Assembly: GCA_030837395.1 (NCBI GenBank)
Contig: JAUPKO010000298.1
Location: forward strand, 1 to 6,967
Direction: 5' to 3'
From: Actinomycetota bacterium
Lineage (GTDB): Bacteria; Actinomycetota; Actinomycetes; S36-B12; UBA10799
DNA: 6,967 nucleotides
The notes under the pieces: model-generated
Databases searched by the model: none
Told to the model about the DNA's origin: nothing
Seen by the model: only the letters and a program-made list of their open reading frames with translations
In this document: positions 5,398-6,967 of the stretch, piece after piece
How the letters are laid out: every line of letters starts with the position of its first letter
How positions within the stretch are numbered: the first letter of the stretch is position 1
Made by a program: the position numbers and the translations under genes

Positions 5398-6387
5398 ATG
5401 CCGCGCGAACGTGAGATCACGCAATCCGTCGACCTCTGCCTGCCCAACGGCCGGCTCAATCCGGCTGCGGTGGGGTGGAGTCGGCGGCCGTTGCACCGCA
5501 CCAACGTGCGCGGCTGGGGCCGCAAGAAGCGCTGGGAGTACTGGGCGGTGCAGAGCCCTGAGATGGTACTGGCGTTGACGGTCAGCGATCTGGACTATGC
5601 GGGCCTGTATGCGGTCTGGTTCCTCACCCCCGGTGGCGCGGAGGTGGCGGCCTCCGGGTTGGCGCCGGTGCCGCGGCTGGAGTTGTCTGACCGGGCCGGT
5701 ACCCAGAGTGCGCACGTGCGCACCAAAGGCCTGGATATCCGCATCGATCCCACCGCGACCGGCGTCCACCTTGTCGCGCGGACGCCACAACTGCAGGCCG
5801 ACGTGCAGGTCACCAGACCCCCGCACCACGAGTCGATGGCCGTTGTGGTGCCGTGGTCCGACACGAGGTTCCAGTACACGGTCAAAGAGAACACTCTGCC
5901 CGCCACTGGCACGGTGGCCGCCGCAGGGTCGACGTACGAATTCGGCGACGACAGTTGGGCCACCTGGGACTTCGGGCGCGGCAAGTGGCCCTACCGCATC
6001 ACCTGGAACTGGGGGTCGGCCTCCGGCCGGGTGGCGGATCAGGTGATCGGCCTGCAGGTCGGCGGGGCCTGGACCGACGGCACCGGCAGCACGGAGAACG
6101 CCCTGATGATCGATGGCGTCACCCACAAGATGAGCAGCGAGTTGCGCTGGTCCTACGACCGCTCCGACTGGCGGGCCCCGTGGCGGATCGTCAGTGCGGA
6201 CGGAACCGTCAACTTGACCTTCACCCCCACCTACGTGCGCGAGGATCGCACTGCCTTGGTGGTCCTGGCGAACAATACTCATCAATGCTTCGGCACCTGG
6301 TCCGGGACGGTGGCAGTTGACGGCGCCGAACCCGTGCACCTCACGGAATTACGTGGCTGGGCCGAGGAGGTTCGCAACCGCTGGTGA
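5398..6387 (+). CDS. DUF2804 family protein
   Basis: This 329-residue soluble-looking protein matches the DUF2804 family from memory. The N-terminal block runs LCLPNGRLNPAAVGWSRR (13-30) then RGWGRKKRWEYW (38-49), and the central block includes WATWDFGRGKWPYRITWNWG (187-206), a Trp-rich signature of the family. A C-terminal beta-rich stretch follows (about 248-315). There is no signal peptide or membrane segment. The family has no established biochemical function; its beta-rich, lipocalin-like character suggests binding of a hydrophobic ligand, which is inference. Length is typical and the gene appears intact. The ATG at 5398 directly precedes the conserved region; its ribosome binding site is weak, consistent with co-translation from the membrane protein gene ending 10 bp upstream. 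A TTA leucine codon, rare at this GC content, occurs near residue 318. Confidence 0.9.
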   Translation: MPREREITQSVDLCLPNGRLNPAAVGWSRRPLHRTNVRGWGRKKRWEYWAVQSPEMVLALTVSDLDYAGLYAVWFLTPGGAEVAASGLAPVPRLELSDRAGTQSAHVRTKGLDIRIDPTATGVHLVARTPQLQADVQVTRPPHHESMAVVVPWSDTRFQYTVKENTLPATGTVAAAGSTYEFGDDSWATWDFGRGKWPYRITWNWGSASGRVADQVIGLQVGGAWTDGTGSTENALMIDGVTHKMSSELRWSYDRSDWRAPWRIVSADGTVNLTFTPTYVREDRTALVVLANNTHQCFGTWSGTVAVDGAEPVHLTELRGWAEEVRNRW

Positions 6388-6498
6388 CCATGCCGCAATG
6401 TGACTCACGCCATGCCGGGCCGATCAGTTGCGCGGTTGCGGCGGGCTGGGATGGGACACTGATGCGACGTGCCCGCCGAACTCCAAGGAACATGATTC
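6388..6498 (+). other. Intergenic region before the deacetylase gene
   Basis: This 111-bp gap contains GC-rich sequence with several TTGCG-type hexamers around 6428-6441, but no -10 partner at good spacing, so I cannot place a promoter. AAGGAA at 6485-6490 is the probable ribosome binding site of the next gene (8-nt spacer to ATG 6499). No strong terminator hairpin with a U-tract is visible after the DUF2804 stop. Confidence 0.4.
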
Positions 6499-6967
6499 AT
6501 GCGTCACCACCTGCGCGGCCGACTCTTGGTCGCCGCCGGCGCGGCCACGGCCGTCGTGCTCGCCCCGTTGCCCGTCGCAGCCGGCGTCAGCCTGTCAACT
6601 GGATCGAACTTACTCGCCGACGTTCTGCCTGGGCTGACCACCTCCGCCACGCCAGCTCCGCGGCAGTCCAGCGCCGTGGCCACTCCGACGCCGACGGACC
6701 CGGCAACGTCCGCACCTTCGGCCACTGCCCCGGAGACGTCTGCGCCTGCGGATCCGACCCCCGTGGCTCCGGCAACGCCCACGCCGGTATCGGCGGAGGC
6801 CATCAGCAATGGCCCCCGCGACAAGGCTCAGGTGGCGATCACCTTGGACGCGGACCTGTCCGAGCAGACGTTGTACCGCATCAACGAAGGCACCTTGCCG
6901 GCCCAAGTCAACGTTGGCGTGCTCGACTTCCTTGAGGCCACCGGCACCCCCGCTACCGTGTTCGTCA
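6499..6967 (+). CDS. Secreted polysaccharide deacetylase-like protein, 3'-truncated
   Basis: The first 156 codons of this gene lie in the window and the frame is open at the right edge. A Sec signal peptide is clear: basic RHHLRGR, then a hydrophobic Ala/Val/Leu core, with likely cleavage after VAA at residue 28. An Ala/Pro/Thr/Ser-rich linker (about 48-100) follows, of the kind that spans a cell wall. The catalytic domain starts at KAQVAITLDADL (109-120), matching NodB-domain motif 1, and continues through NVGVLDFLEATGTPATVFV (138-156), the usual helix and second strand. The family removes N- or O-acetyl groups from cell-wall or exopolysaccharide sugars using a metal ion. Motif 1 reads Asp117-Ala-Asp119 instead of the canonical Asp-Asp. 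The remaining motifs lie outside the window. ATG 6499 is preferred over the out-of-frame ATG at 6492 because AAGGAA lies 8 nt upstream and the signal peptide starts there. A rare TTA codon is at 6610-6612. Confidence 0.85.
   Translation, partial: MRHHLRGRLLVAAGAATAVVLAPLPVAAGVSLSTGSNLLADVLPGLTTSATPAPRQSSAVATPTPTDPATSAPSATAPETSAPADPTPVAPATPTPVSAEAISNGPRDKAQVAITLDADLSEQTLYRINEGTLPAQVNVGVLDFLEATGTPATVFV

Noticed and set aside
5032..6339. Minus-strand 435-codon frame
   Set aside because: It lies antisense to two convincing genes (YrhK-like and DUF2804) and shows GC-driven composition with no motif.
6384..6935. Plus-strand 183-codon frame overlapping the right-hand gene
   Set aside because: It is out of frame with the deacetylase-like gene, which has a signal peptide, linker and NodB motif.

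Overview
This is a high-GC, gene-dense window. Actinobacterial-style codon use, GTG starts, short intergenic gaps and several actinobacteria-typical families (a DUF2804 protein, a small CxxC/GCGxHV protein, a secreted Ala/Pro/Thr-rich polysaccharide deacetylase) point to a chromosomal segment of an Actinomycetota bacterium. I cannot name a genus. There are no rRNA or tRNA genes, CRISPR arrays, insertion sequences or phage genes that I can support.

Layout. (1) Positions 2-319, plus strand: the end of a small membrane-anchored basic protein, probably cut by the window edge. (2) 419-886, plus: a gamma-glutamylcyclotransferase-fold (AIG2-like) protein. (3) 849-965, minus: a 38-codon Cys-rich protein whose 3' end overlaps the previous gene tail-to-tail by 38 bp. 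It has a near-perfect Shine-Dalgarno and, upstream, a promoter whose -35/-10 spacer contains a CsoR/RicR-like ATACC...GGTAT operator. (4) 966-1197: a 232-bp intergenic region holding that promoter/operator and a separate perfect 12-bp palindrome. (5) 1198-1410, plus: a 70-residue acidic protein of unknown function. (6) 4581 down to 1420, minus: a four-gene operon of lipoprotein solute-binding protein, permease, ATPase (a polar amino acid type ABC importer) and an isochorismatase-fold cysteine hydrolase. (7) 4686-6387, plus, divergent from the operon: a multi-pass YrhK-like membrane protein followed 10 bp later by a DUF2804 protein. A possible 21-codon leader ORF and several hairpins precede the pair. 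(8) From 6499 to the right edge, plus: the start of a secreted polysaccharide deacetylase-like protein.

How the parts work together. The importer genes are tightly packed (8-bp gap, 4-bp ATGA overlap, 38-bp gap) and should capture a small polar, amino-acid-like solute. The terminal hydrolase suggests that the solute, or a product of it, is an amide or ureide cleaved in the cytoplasm; this is inference. The small Cys-rich gene looks metal- or thiol-responsive because of its operator. That locus is the most interesting spot in the window. No gene-free stretch exceeds 300 bases.
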